A stretch of 41,502 nucleotides of DNA from Blastococcus atacamensis (GTDB lineage: Bacteria; Actinomycetota; Actinomycetes; Mycobacteriales; Geodermatophilaceae): contig NZ_POQU01000024.1 of NCBI RefSeq assembly GCF_002938425.1, forward strand, positions 1-41,502. The letters run 5' to 3'. Position numbers and translations under genes: made by a program. Under the pieces are notes generated by a model. The model worked only from the letters and a program-made list of their open reading frames with translations, was not told the origin of the DNA and did not search any database. Shown here piece by piece: positions 1 to 6,665 of this stretch; the stretch's first letter is position 1, and every line of letters starts with the position of its first letter.

Positions 1-84
1 TGTGAGAGGTTTATAAGAAGGACCCCTACACCCCCGAGCCACTGCCGGGCAGCCGCCCGGACCCCGATCCCGCTGGAGGTCGTC
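1..84 (+). promoter_or_regulatory. Leader of the extradiol dioxygenase operon with Shine-Dalgarno
   Basis: The sequence shows a short hairpin (CCGGGC at 45-50, GCCCGG at 55-60, loop AGCC), which may end an upstream gene lying outside the window. A strong GGAGG at 75-79 lies 5 bases before the ATG at 85 and fixes that start. The 11-mer AGAAGGACCCC at 16-26 recurs on the other strand at 13460-13470. No complete gene fits in this stretch. Confidence 0.5.
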
Positions 85-948
85 ATGGCTGAACTGGTCG
101 CGGTCGTCGCGTCCACCCACCACCCGTTCTTCTACAAGGCGAAGACGTCCACGGGGGCCGACCGCCCGCCGTTCGCCGACGAGTGGGTCGCCAAGCAGGC
201 GGCCTTCGCCGAGACGCTGAACCGGACCGAACCCGACGTGCTGGTGATGGTCGGCAGCGACCACTTCCACCAGCTGTGGCTGGACAACATGCCCCAGTTC
301 CTGATCGGCAAGGCGCCCTTCTTCGACGCCAACTGGTACAACGAGGAGCGCGAGTTCGGCCTGCCGAGGATGACGCTGCGGGGCGAGGAGAACCTCGCTG
401 CGCACCTGCTGCGCGACGGCCTGGACCGCGACTTCGACCTGGCGTTCAGCAACGAGCTGCGGATCGACCACAGCATCACCTGCCCGATCATCGCGCTGCG
501 GCCCGAGGCCGACCTGCCGATCGTGCCGGTCTACACCAACATCTTCGCGCCGCCGCTGCCCCAGCCGAAGCGCTTCGTGCAGCTGGGAAGGGCGCTGCGC
601 GAGATGGTGGAGTCCTGGGAGAGCGACAAGCGGGTGGCGATCATCGGCACCGGGCACCTGTCGCTCGAGCTCGGCGGGCCGCGCCAGTTCGGCGAGCACG
701 GCCCCGACCCGGAGTTCGACCGGAAGGCCGTCGACTGGATCGCCTCCGGCGACATCGAGGGTTGCCTGCGCGAAGTCAGCCTCGAGAGCCTGCACGCGCC
801 GGGTAATGCCACGCACGGCTTCATGGACTTCATGCTGATGATGGGCGTGGCGGGCGAGGGGCAGAAGGCTGCGCACGTCGACACCCTCGACCTGTTCCAC
901 ACGATGGAGGCCTACTTCACCTGGTACCCGAACGGAGCACCGGCATGA
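85..948 (+). CDS. Class III extradiol ring-cleavage dioxygenase, catalytic subunit (LigB-like)
   Basis: 287 residues of the LigB fold, which cleaves catecholic rings next to the hydroxyls using non-haem Fe(II). Visible candidate metal or catalytic residues are H12/H13 in STHHPFF, H60 and H62 in GSDHFH, H129 in RIDHS and H191 in GTGHLS, the usual spacing for LigB/DODA proteins. The start has GGAGG 5 bases upstream. The stop overlaps the next start by 4 bases (ATGA), so it is translationally coupled to the LigA-like small subunit. The pairing suggests a protocatechuate 4,5-dioxygenase-type or gallate-type enzyme. The exact substrate (protocatechuate, gallate, methylgallate or a dihydroxyphenyl acid) cannot be read from the sequence. 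It is cytoplasmic, with no signal peptide. Confidence 0.85.
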   Translation: MAELVAVVASTHHPFFYKAKTSTGADRPPFADEWVAKQAAFAETLNRTEPDVLVMVGSDHFHQLWLDNMPQFLIGKAPFFDANWYNEEREFGLPRMTLRGEENLAAHLLRDGLDRDFDLAFSNELRIDHSITCPIIALRPEADLPIVPVYTNIFAPPLPQPKRFVQLGRALREMVESWESDKRVAIIGTGHLSLELGGPRQFGEHGPDPEFDRKAVDWIASGDIEGCLREVSLESLHAPGNATHGFMDFMLMMGVAGEGQKAAHVDTLDLFHTMEAYFTWYPNGAPA

Positions 949-1310
949 GCAAGTACCTGCTCGACAAGTTCCTGTTCACCGTCGACCGCGACCCGAGCCT
1001 GGTGGAGCGCTACCGCGACGACCCCGCCGGCACGGTCGAGTGGTGGGAGCGGGAGATGGCCAACAAGCTGCTCAACTGCACCGATGCGGAGCGCAGCACC
1101 TGGCTGGCCTTCACCGAGGAGGAGCGGCGGGCGCTGCGCGAGCACGATCACGTGACCCTGTTCCGGATGGGTGCGCACCCGTTCCTCACGCTCACGTTGT
1201 TCATCGCGATGTTCGAGCGCGACCACGGGCCGCTGGAGTACCAGCAGGCCTACGGCCGGGTGATGGCCGACGCCGGCATCGGACTCCCGTACCCCGACAT
1301 CGCGACCTGA
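945..1310 (+). CDS. Extradiol dioxygenase small subunit (LigA-like)
   Basis: 121 residues, almost entirely helical in character, matching the LigA/protocatechuate 4,5-dioxygenase alpha-subunit domain (typical pattern: SKYLLDKFLF near the N-terminus, LTEEER-like FTEEERRAL in the middle, and an RMGAHPFL segment). In the family this subunit covers the active site of LigB and shapes substrate binding. It has no catalytic metal ligands of its own. It overlaps the LigB gene by 4 bases and is followed after one base by the GTG of an MDR oxidoreductase, so the three form one transcription unit. Confidence 0.85.
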   Translation: MSKYLLDKFLFTVDRDPSLVERYRDDPAGTVEWWEREMANKLLNCTDAERSTWLAFTEEERRALREHDHVTLFRMGAHPFLTLTLFIAMFERDHGPLEYQQAYGRVMADAGIGLPYPDIAT

Positions 1311-1311
1311 C

Positions 1312-2283
1312 GTGCACGCCGCCGTCCTGACGGAGCCGGGGCTGTCCCCGGCGTACACGACGCACCCCGACCCGGTCCCCGCCGCGGAAGGGACCCTGGT
1401 GCGGGTCACCGCCGCGCCGATCGTCCCGCTGGACCTGTTGTGCGCGACCGGCACCTCCTACTTCGGGCGGCCGGCCGTGCCGTACGTGCCGGGCGTGCAG
1501 GGTGTCGGGGTCGTCGAACGGTCGGGCCGCTTCGCCGAAGGCACCCGGGTCTGGTTCGCCACCGCGGCCGGCATGGCGCCGGGGAACGGGAGCCTGGCCG
1601 AGCTGTGCGCGGTCCCCGACCCCGACGTCGTCCCGCTCCCCGTTGGGGTGGAGGACCACGACATGGCAGCGCTCGGGCTGTCGGCGGTCGCCGCCTGGAT
1701 GGCGTTGACCTGGCGGGCAGGCCTGCAGCCCGGTGAGCACGTGCTCGTGCTCGGTGGCGGTGGCGCGGTCGGCCAGTCGGCGGTCGGGGCCGCCCGGCTG
1801 CTCGGCGCCGGCCGGGTGGTCGCCGCCTGTCGGTCGGCGGCGGCGCAGGAACGCGCCCGCGCGGCCGGGGCCGACGCCGTCGTCCCGCTGACCGGGAACG
1901 TCGACGAGCTGGCGGCCCGTCTCGCCGAGGCGACCGGCGGTCGGCTCGACGTCGTCGTCGACCCGGTGTTCGGCGTCCCGGCGACCGCAGCCGTCCGGGC
2001 GTTGTCGGAGCAGGGCCGCCTGGTGAACCTGGGAGGTTCGGCCGGTGACGCCGCCGAATTCTCCTCGGCACTGGTGCGCAGCCGCTCGATCGCCGTGCTG
2101 GGCTACACGAACAACGCCCTCACCCAGGCGCAACGCAACGAGGCGATCCGCACCGTGGGCGAGCACGCGGCCGCGGGGCGGCTGTCGGTGGCGCACCGGG
2201 TGCGGCCGCTGGCGGAGGCGGCGGACGCGTGGGCGGGCGAGGCGGCCGGCGGCACCGGGGCACGCGTGGTCCTGGCACCCTGA
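1312..2283 (+). CDS. MDR-family zinc-independent NADP(H) oxidoreductase (quinone-oxidoreductase type)
   Basis: 323 residues. The N-terminal GroES-like domain (about 1-120) has the PYVPGVQGVGVV segment. A Rossmann domain (about 135-260) carries LVLGGGGAVGQSAV, a variant of the usual GxGxxG. It lacks the cysteine/histidine zinc ligands of true alcohol dehydrogenases, so it belongs with quinone oxidoreductases and enoyl reductases. The start is GTG one base after the LigA stop, so it is probably co-transcribed and may reduce a quinone or enal arising in the same pathway. That role is inference from position. The gene ends just upstream of a decayed dioxygenase. Confidence 0.8.
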   Translation: MHAAVLTEPGLSPAYTTHPDPVPAAEGTLVRVTAAPIVPLDLLCATGTSYFGRPAVPYVPGVQGVGVVERSGRFAEGTRVWFATAAGMAPGNGSLAELCAVPDPDVVPLPVGVEDHDMAALGLSAVAAWMALTWRAGLQPGEHVLVLGGGGAVGQSAVGAARLLGAGRVVAACRSAAAQERARAAGADAVVPLTGNVDELAARLAEATGGRLDVVVDPVFGVPATAAVRALSEQGRLVNLGGSAGDAAEFSSALVRSRSIAVLGYTNNALTQAQRNEAIRTVGEHAAAGRLSVAHRVRPLAEAADAWAGEAAGGTGARVVLAP

Positions 2284-2334
2284 ACCGACGCGCGGCGCCG
2301 GGGGGCGACACGGCAACCACCTGGAGGACGCTCC

Positions 2335-2825
2335 GTGCAGCCGGTCACCGAGGACGCTGCGCGACCTCGAGGGCAACCCGGTGCCCAACGCGGTGCTCGA
2401 CGTCTGGCAGGCCGACACCGAGGGGGCCTACGAATCCCAGATCCCCGACATCGACGAGGCGCGGCTGCGGGCGAAGTACACGACACGCGAGGACGGCACC
2501 TACTGCGTCCGCACCATCGCGCCCCTGGGCTACGCCATCCCGATGGACGGCCCCGTCGGCGACCTGATCAGCCGCACCGGGATCAGCCACTTCCGGCCAG
2601 CGCACGTCCACTTCCTGATCGACGTGCCCGGCTACGAGCCGCTGATCACCCATCTGTTCCAGGGAGGGGGCGGACCACCTGGACAGCGACGTCGTCTTCG
2701 GGACGAAGCAGGAGCTGGTCACCGCCTTCGAGGAGCGCGAGCCGGGGCGGACGCCGGACGGCGGTTCCAGCGACGTGCCGTGGCTGGAGTCGCGGTACGA
2801 CTTCGTGCTCCAGCGGCAGGTCTGA
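2335..2825 (+). pseudogene. Remnant of a hydroxyquinol/catechol 1,2-dioxygenase (intradiol)
   Basis: A recognisable intradiol dioxygenase broken in at least two places. A GTG at 2335 with GGAG upstream reads MQPVTEDA, as an intact start would. The frame then jumps near 2362 straight into the catalytic beta core (LRDLEGNPVPNAVLDVWQAD). About 100 residues are therefore missing, including the N-terminal dimerisation domain and the first iron-binding Tyr. The core keeps the second Tyr (GYAIPMDGPVG) and the HVH iron ligands (RPAHVHFLI). At 2666-2670 a run of five G is one base too long. Removing one G restores GGADHLDSDVVFG and the natural end at 2825 (FVLQRQV). It cannot make an active enzyme as read. 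Confidence 0.85.
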
Positions 2826-2829
2826 TCGG

Positions 2830-2863
2830 CGCCCCCCGCCCCGGACCTCCGGGGCGGGGGGCG
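2830..2863. terminator. Strong GC-rich hairpin after the dioxygenase remnant
   Basis: A perfect 16-base inverted repeat (2830-2845 and 2848-2863) separated by two bases. The arms are C- and G-runs. There is no T-tract, as is common for actinobacterial terminators. It lies 4 bases after the natural stop of the decayed dioxygenase, so it is probably that operon's original terminator. Confidence 0.7.
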
Positions 2864-2896
2864 CACCGACGGTGGGTGTGCGACGGCGTTCGGGCC

Positions 2897-3187
2897 GCCG
2901 GCGGCGGGGTCTTCATCTCCCAGCCCCTGGCGCTGGTGGTGATCGGCGGGCTGATCAGCTCCACGCTGCTCACCCTGCTGCTGGTGCCGGTGCTCTACAC
3001 CGCCCTGGAGAGCCGCCGCGGGCGTCGGCGGGAGAAGCGGGCGCGCGCCGGACCGCCGGGGAGCCGACCCCCGACTGACGCGCACGGGACGCCCGGACGG
3101 GGGCGTCCCGTGGGCCGCTCAGACGATCGGCGCCGGGCCACCGTCCGGCGGCGGAGCGACCGGACCGATCGGGTCGGGGAGACCTGA
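2897..3187 (+). pseudogene. C-terminal remnant of an RND (AcrB/HAE1-like) efflux pump
   Basis: The plus strand reads the characteristic end of an RND transporter: FISQPLALVVIGG, then LISSTLLTLLLVPVLYT (the last transmembrane helix), then a basic tail (ESRRGRRREK). Only about 45 residues of recognisable pump remain out of roughly 1000. Nothing upstream between the hairpin at 2830-2863 and this point resembles the rest. The frame runs on without homology to a stop at 3187, and a terminator-like hairpin at 3083-3112 lies inside that run-on. It is read as the scar left by a deletion. Confidence 0.75.
3083..3112. terminator. Hairpin between the RND remnant and the 49-residue gene
   Basis: A perfect 12-base inverted repeat (CACGGGACGCCC at 3083-3094, its complement at 3101-3112) with a 6-base loop. 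It sits 6 bases beyond the stop of the minus-strand small gene and beyond the RND tail, so it can serve both directions. Confidence 0.65.
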
Positions 3188-3268
3188 GGGATCGGGAGCG
3201 CCGGGCGTGTCCGGGTCGGCCGGCGAGGGGTCCGGGGCGGGCGGCTGCGGCGGGTCGGGTGTCGTCAT
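3119..3268 (-). CDS. Small Pro-rich protein, 49 residues, leaderless
   Basis: Encodes 49 residues beginning MTTPDPPQPPAPDPSP and ending PDGGPAPIV. About a third is proline, with many Asp, and there are no transmembrane segments or cysteines, so it is probably disordered. Expression is supported by context: TAGCGT at 3275-3280 (read on the minus strand) stands exactly 6 bases before the ATG, the standard arrangement of a leaderless actinobacterial gene, and a hairpin follows the stop. It diverges from the kinase gene at 3429. Function unknown; I do not recognise a family. The alternative, that it is chance low-complexity reading in GC-rich DNA, is possible. Confidence 0.5.
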   Translation of the reverse strand: MTTPDPPQPPAPDPSPADPDTPGAPDPSGLPDPIGPVAPPPDGGPAPIV

Positions 3269-3274
3269 GCACCG

Positions 3275-3280
3275 ACGCTA
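3275..3280 (-). promoter_or_regulatory. -10 box TAGCGT of a leaderless start
   Basis: On the minus strand TAGCGT is followed by 6 bases and the ATG at 3268, so transcription would begin at or within a base or two of the start codon. There is no Shine-Dalgarno. Confidence 0.55.
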
Positions 3281-3428
3281 ACTCCGCGGGGCGGATCCGG
3301 CCGCTCCAGCGCGGCCCGCCGCTCCGGCTGCCGTGGCCGGGTGTAGGCGCGGCGACCGACGGGCACTTCCGGGAGTGGATCGAACGCCGCGCCACCGGGT
3401 GCGGCGCCGCCGGGGGACGGAGCCAGGA

Positions 3429-5189
3429 GTGACCAGCGTCGGACACGAGCTCCTGGACGGCCGCTATGCGCTCGATCAGCTGATCGCCACCGGCGGCATG
3501 GGTGAGGTCTGGCGCGGGCGGGACGTCCGGCTGAACCGGCCCGTCGCCGTCAAGGTCTTGCGCAGCGAGTACGCGGACGACCCCGGTTTCGTCGCCCGGT
3601 TCCGCGCCGAGGCCACGCATGCCGCGGCCCTCAGCCATCCGAACATCGCCGCGGTCCACGACTACGGGGAGACCGAGGTGGAGGCGACCGGCGAGCGGAT
3701 TGCCTACCTGGTGATGGAGCTGGTCGACGGGGCCCCGCTCTCCACCCGCTTCGGCGACGACGGGCCGATGGACACCACCACCGCGCTGTCGGTGCTGCGG
3801 CAGTCCGCCGCGGCCCTGGCGGAGGCGCACCGCGCCGGCGTCGTCCACCGGGACGTGAAGCCGGCCAACATCCTCATCGACAGCGCGGGGCAGGTGAAGC
3901 TCACCGACTTCGGCATCGCCTGGTCCGCGGCCAGCGTGCCGCTGACGCAGACCGGCCAGGTGATCGGCACCCCCCAGTACATGTCGCCGGAGCAGGCGGT
4001 GGGCGAGTCGCCGCGCCCGGCGAGCGACGTCTACGCCCTCGGGTTGGTCGGGTACGAATCGCTGACCGGTCACGCCGCATTCGAGGGTGACAACCCGGTC
4101 GCCCTCGCCCTCAAGCAGGTGCAGGAGGAGCCGGAGCCGCTGCCGGCGGAGGTTCCGGAGGAGGTGCGCACGCTCATCGACGGTGCACTGACCAAGGACC
4201 CCGACGCCCGGTTCCCCGACGCCGACGCCTTTCTCGCCGCCATCGACGCCACCCTGCTGGGTGAGGACCAGGACCCCTCGCCCAGCAGCACCTTCCCGGT
4301 CGCCGCGGTGGTCCCCACCACGGCGGCGGGACGGTCCGGCGCTGCGCGGACGACCGGGACTCCGGCCGGGCGACGGGCCCACCGGCGACGTGATCGGCGC
4401 CGTCGCTGGCTGATCCTGGCGCCGCTGCTGGCCCTGCTCCTCGGCGCGGGCGTGGTCGCGGCGACGGTCGGTCGTCCGGGCGGGAACGATGCGTCCGCGG
4501 ACCCGGTCGCGTCGGCGCCACCCGCGGAAGGGGCGATCGTCCTGGCCGCGGACGACCACGTCGGGCGGCCGGCCGACGACGTCGCCGCCGAACTGACCGG
4601 GCTCGGGCTCGACGTCGAGCGCCGGGACGTGGTCACCGCCGACCAGCCGGCTGGCACCGTCGTCACGCTCGACCCGGCGGGGACGCCGTTGTCGGTGGGC
4701 GACCGGGTGCGGCTCGACGTCGCCGTGCCGCCTACCGCACCGTCGCACTCCGGTCGCGCCGTCACCGACGACCCGGCGGCGCCGACGCAGGCCGGGCGCG
4801 GAGCCGGGGACGCGTCGCGGACAGGGACCCGCACGTCCGCCGGGGAACCGGCTGACGGGCCCGGGCCGACCCGGGCCGCCGGAGGATCCGCATCCGCGTC
4901 ATCCGTTCCGCCGTCCAGCGCTCCCGGCACGACGCCTCCGTCGCAGAGCACGGTGCCGGAGGAGACCACACCGCCGGCCACCGGCGGCGAGGAGGAGGCC
5001 GGCACGACGTCCCCGACGACGTCCCCGACGACGCCGCCGAGCGACGGCACGACCGCGCCGAGCGGCGAGAGCACCGAGCCGAGCGGCGAGAGCACCGAGC
5101 CGAGCACGCCGCCGACGGAGCCGGACCCGGACGCCGGCACGGCGACCGAACCGACGGAGGACGGGGCCACGGACGGCAGCGCCGGCTGA
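3429..5189 (+). CDS. Ser/Thr protein kinase, PknB type, with one PASTA domain
   Basis: 586 residues from the GTG at 3429 (GGAG 10 bases upstream; an earlier ATG in frame gives only basic low-complexity sequence). The kinase domain spans about 10-270: glycine loop TGGMGEV (21-27), ATP-binding K42, HRDVKPAN with catalytic D142 and N147, DFG at 160-162, SPE at 186-188. A basic juxtamembrane stretch precedes one transmembrane helix (about 317-337). Outside the cell lies a single PASTA repeat (about 360-424), then a disordered Thr/Pro/Ser/Glu tail. PknB itself has four PASTA repeats; one suggests a specialised relative sensing wall fragments. The neighbours give no cell-division context, so targets are unknown. 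Confidence 0.9.
   Translation: MTSVGHELLDGRYALDQLIATGGMGEVWRGRDVRLNRPVAVKVLRSEYADDPGFVARFRAEATHAAALSHPNIAAVHDYGETEVEATGERIAYLVMELVDGAPLSTRFGDDGPMDTTTALSVLRQSAAALAEAHRAGVVHRDVKPANILIDSAGQVKLTDFGIAWSAASVPLTQTGQVIGTPQYMSPEQAVGESPRPASDVYALGLVGYESLTGHAAFEGDNPVALALKQVQEEPEPLPAEVPEEVRTLIDGALTKDPDARFPDADAFLAAIDATLLGEDQDPSPSSTFPVAAVVPTTAAGRSGAARTTGTPAGRRAHRRRDRRRRWLILAPLLALLLGAGVVAATVGRPGGNDASADPVASAPPAEGAIVLAADDHVGRPADDVAAELTGLGLDVERRDVVTADQPAGTVVTLDPAGTPLSVGDRVRLDVAVPPTAPSHSGRAVTDDPAAPTQAGRGAGDASRTGTRTSAGEPADGPGPTRAAGGSASASSVPPSSAPGTTPPSQSTVPEETTPPATGGEEEAGTTSPTTSPTTPPSDGTTAPSGESTEPSGESTEPSTPPTEPDPDAGTATEPTEDGATDGSAG
5058..5099 (+). repeat. Tandem 21-base repeat in the kinase tail
   Basis: Two perfect copies of a 21-base unit (5058-5078, 5079-5099) encode SGESTEP twice. 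They are preceded by short repeats of the codons for TSPT (about 5008-5034). Such in-frame repeats can change copy number and so the length of the extracellular linker. Confidence 0.8.
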
Positions 5190-5438
5190 TCCGTCGCCGC
5201 CCCGGTCAGGGTCGCGTCCGGGCACCGCAGACGGGCCTGGAGGTCGGTATGCCGCCCGCATCACCGTGGCCCACGGGTTCGCGGGGAGGCCGCCACTGCC
5301 GCCACCGGCTGGGCCACGACCGCCCCGCCCAACGCGGGACCGGTACGGACGATCCGCGGTACGGGGTGCCTTCCCGCGGCTGATACCCGGGCGAGACCGA
5401 CGACGCGGTCGCCGGCCGCGTCGTCGGCCAGGAACGGC
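5190..5438. other. Intergenic stretch without a recognisable gene
   Basis: About 250 bases between the kinase stop and the alcohol-dehydrogenase remnant. All six frames give only basic or Pro/Arg-rich shadow reading. No hairpin comparable to the others in the window and no promoter with a plausible downstream start was found. It may be decayed coding sequence. Confidence 0.4.
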
Positions 5439-5690
5439 TCACGCCGGCGCGATCACGGCCTTGGTCCAGCCGCTCTCCCGCCGGTCGAAGGTCTCGTAGG
5501 CGTCGAGCACCGAGGGCATGTCCTCGACCTGGGTCAGGACCGTCGAGGGGTCGATCGCGCCGGTGCGCACCAGGTCCACCAGGTGCGGGATGTACCGGCG
5601 GTGGTTGCAGTTGCCCATCTTCACGGTGAGGGTTCATCGCCGCGCCGATCGGATAGCTGGTCATGTCCGGCGGGTAGACACCGCTCACCG
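5439..5690 (-). pseudogene. C-terminal remnant of a zinc-dependent alcohol/formaldehyde dehydrogenase
   Basis: Two adjacent minus-strand frames carry the end of an FdhA-like zinc MDR enzyme. The upstream part reads SGVYPPDMTSYPIGAAMN, typical of the C-terminal Rossmann half. After a frame change near 5630 the second part reads LTVKMGNCNHRRYIPHLVDL and ends with a DRRESGWTKAVI-like tail at 5439. The family normally has AAMNKNLT at this junction, so a few bases are missing there. The whole catalytic domain and nucleotide-binding glycine loop are absent. Roughly 80 of about 390 residues remain. This is the third gene scar in the first 6 kb. Confidence 0.8.
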
Positions 5691-5812
5691 GCGCCCATGC
5701 CACCGGGTGGGCCCTACCCGAGCACGCCGGGGCTACGCGGTCGGACCCGGTTTGCCGCCGGGCCGGCCCGGCGGGAGGCTGCAGAGCAGACCGCACCACA
5801 AGGGAGGCCACG

Positions 5813-6664
5813 ATGTCGGCACGCGAACCGCAGGAGATGGCCGAGGTAGCGGCCGAGACAGGGGCGAAGAAGGTCCACCGCACCTGGGACCGGGTGCTGG
5901 TGAGCGCCTTCCTGGCCGGGGCCTACATCGCCTTCGGCGGCCTGGTCGCGATCACCGTGTCCTCGGGGCTGGACCCCGCGACCTGGGGCACCCTGCCCAC
6001 GCTGTTCATGGGGGCGGCGTTCACCCTCGGCCTCGTCCTGGTGCTGATCGCGGGCTCGGACCTCGCCACCGGCAACATGATGCTGGTCCCGCTGGGCGCC
6101 ATGCACGGCAAGCTGAGCGTCGGCGACGTCGCCCGCAACCTCACGTTGGTGCTTATCGGCAATCTGCTGGGCGCGCTGTTCGTGGCGTTCTTCCTGGCGG
6201 TGCAGACCGGCGTCATCGGCGACGCGGACGCGAGCGGCAGCGCCGCCCTGACCCATGAGCGCCTGGCGGGCATCGCCGAGGGCAAGGCGCTGGGGGAGTC
6301 GCCGTGGCAGACCTTCCTGCGCGGCGTCGGCTGCAACTGGCTGGTCTGCCTCGGGGTCTGGATGTCGCTGGCCGCCAAGGACGTCTCCGGCAAGGTGCTG
6401 GCGATCTTCTTCCCGATCATGGCCTTCGTCGCGATGGGCTTCGACCACGTCGTCGCCAACATGTTCTTCCTGCCGGCCGCGATCTTCGCCGGGGTGCCGG
6501 ACATCGGCTGGAGCGAGACGTTGATGAACTGGCTGCTGGCCGGTGCGGGCAACCTCGTCGGCGCCGTCGTCTTCGTGGCGACGTCCTACTGGTACCTGTT
6601 CCTGCGCGACCGGCCGGACAGCTCGCCCGCGGCGGCGGCCGCGGAGCCGGCCGAGCGCGCCTGA
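5813..6664 (+). CDS. Formate/nitrite transporter family channel (FocA/NirC-like)
   Basis: 283 residues with six membrane segments, a family hallmark. Visible signature segments are GSDLATGNM in the third helix region, GCNWLVCLGVW and GFDHVVANMF; the last carries the histidine of the central pore that protonates the anion. GGGAGG lies 5 bases before the ATG. It would move formate, nitrite or a similar small monovalent anion across the membrane. No formate lyase, nitrite reductase or nitrate gene lies nearby, so the substrate cannot be assigned. Its stop and the convergent antiporter stop are one base apart. Confidence 0.88.
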   Translation: MSAREPQEMAEVAAETGAKKVHRTWDRVLVSAFLAGAYIAFGGLVAITVSSGLDPATWGTLPTLFMGAAFTLGLVLVLIAGSDLATGNMMLVPLGAMHGKLSVGDVARNLTLVLIGNLLGALFVAFFLAVQTGVIGDADASGSAALTHERLAGIAEGKALGESPWQTFLRGVGCNWLVCLGVWMSLAAKDVSGKVLAIFFPIMAFVAMGFDHVVANMFFLPAAIFAGVPDIGWSETLMNWLLAGAGNLVGAVVFVATSYWYLFLRDRPDSSPAAAAAEPAERA

Positions 6665-6665
6665 T

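Noticed and set aside
1201-2418. Long minus-strand reading frames opposite the MDR gene and elsewhere in the window
   Set aside because: Arg/Pro/Gly-rich shadows of well supported genes; no domain, no start signal, typical of very high GC third-codon positions.
5005-5034. CRISPR-like or tandem array in the kinase tail
   Set aside because: Repeats are short, in frame and coding (TSPT, SGESTEP); no spacers.
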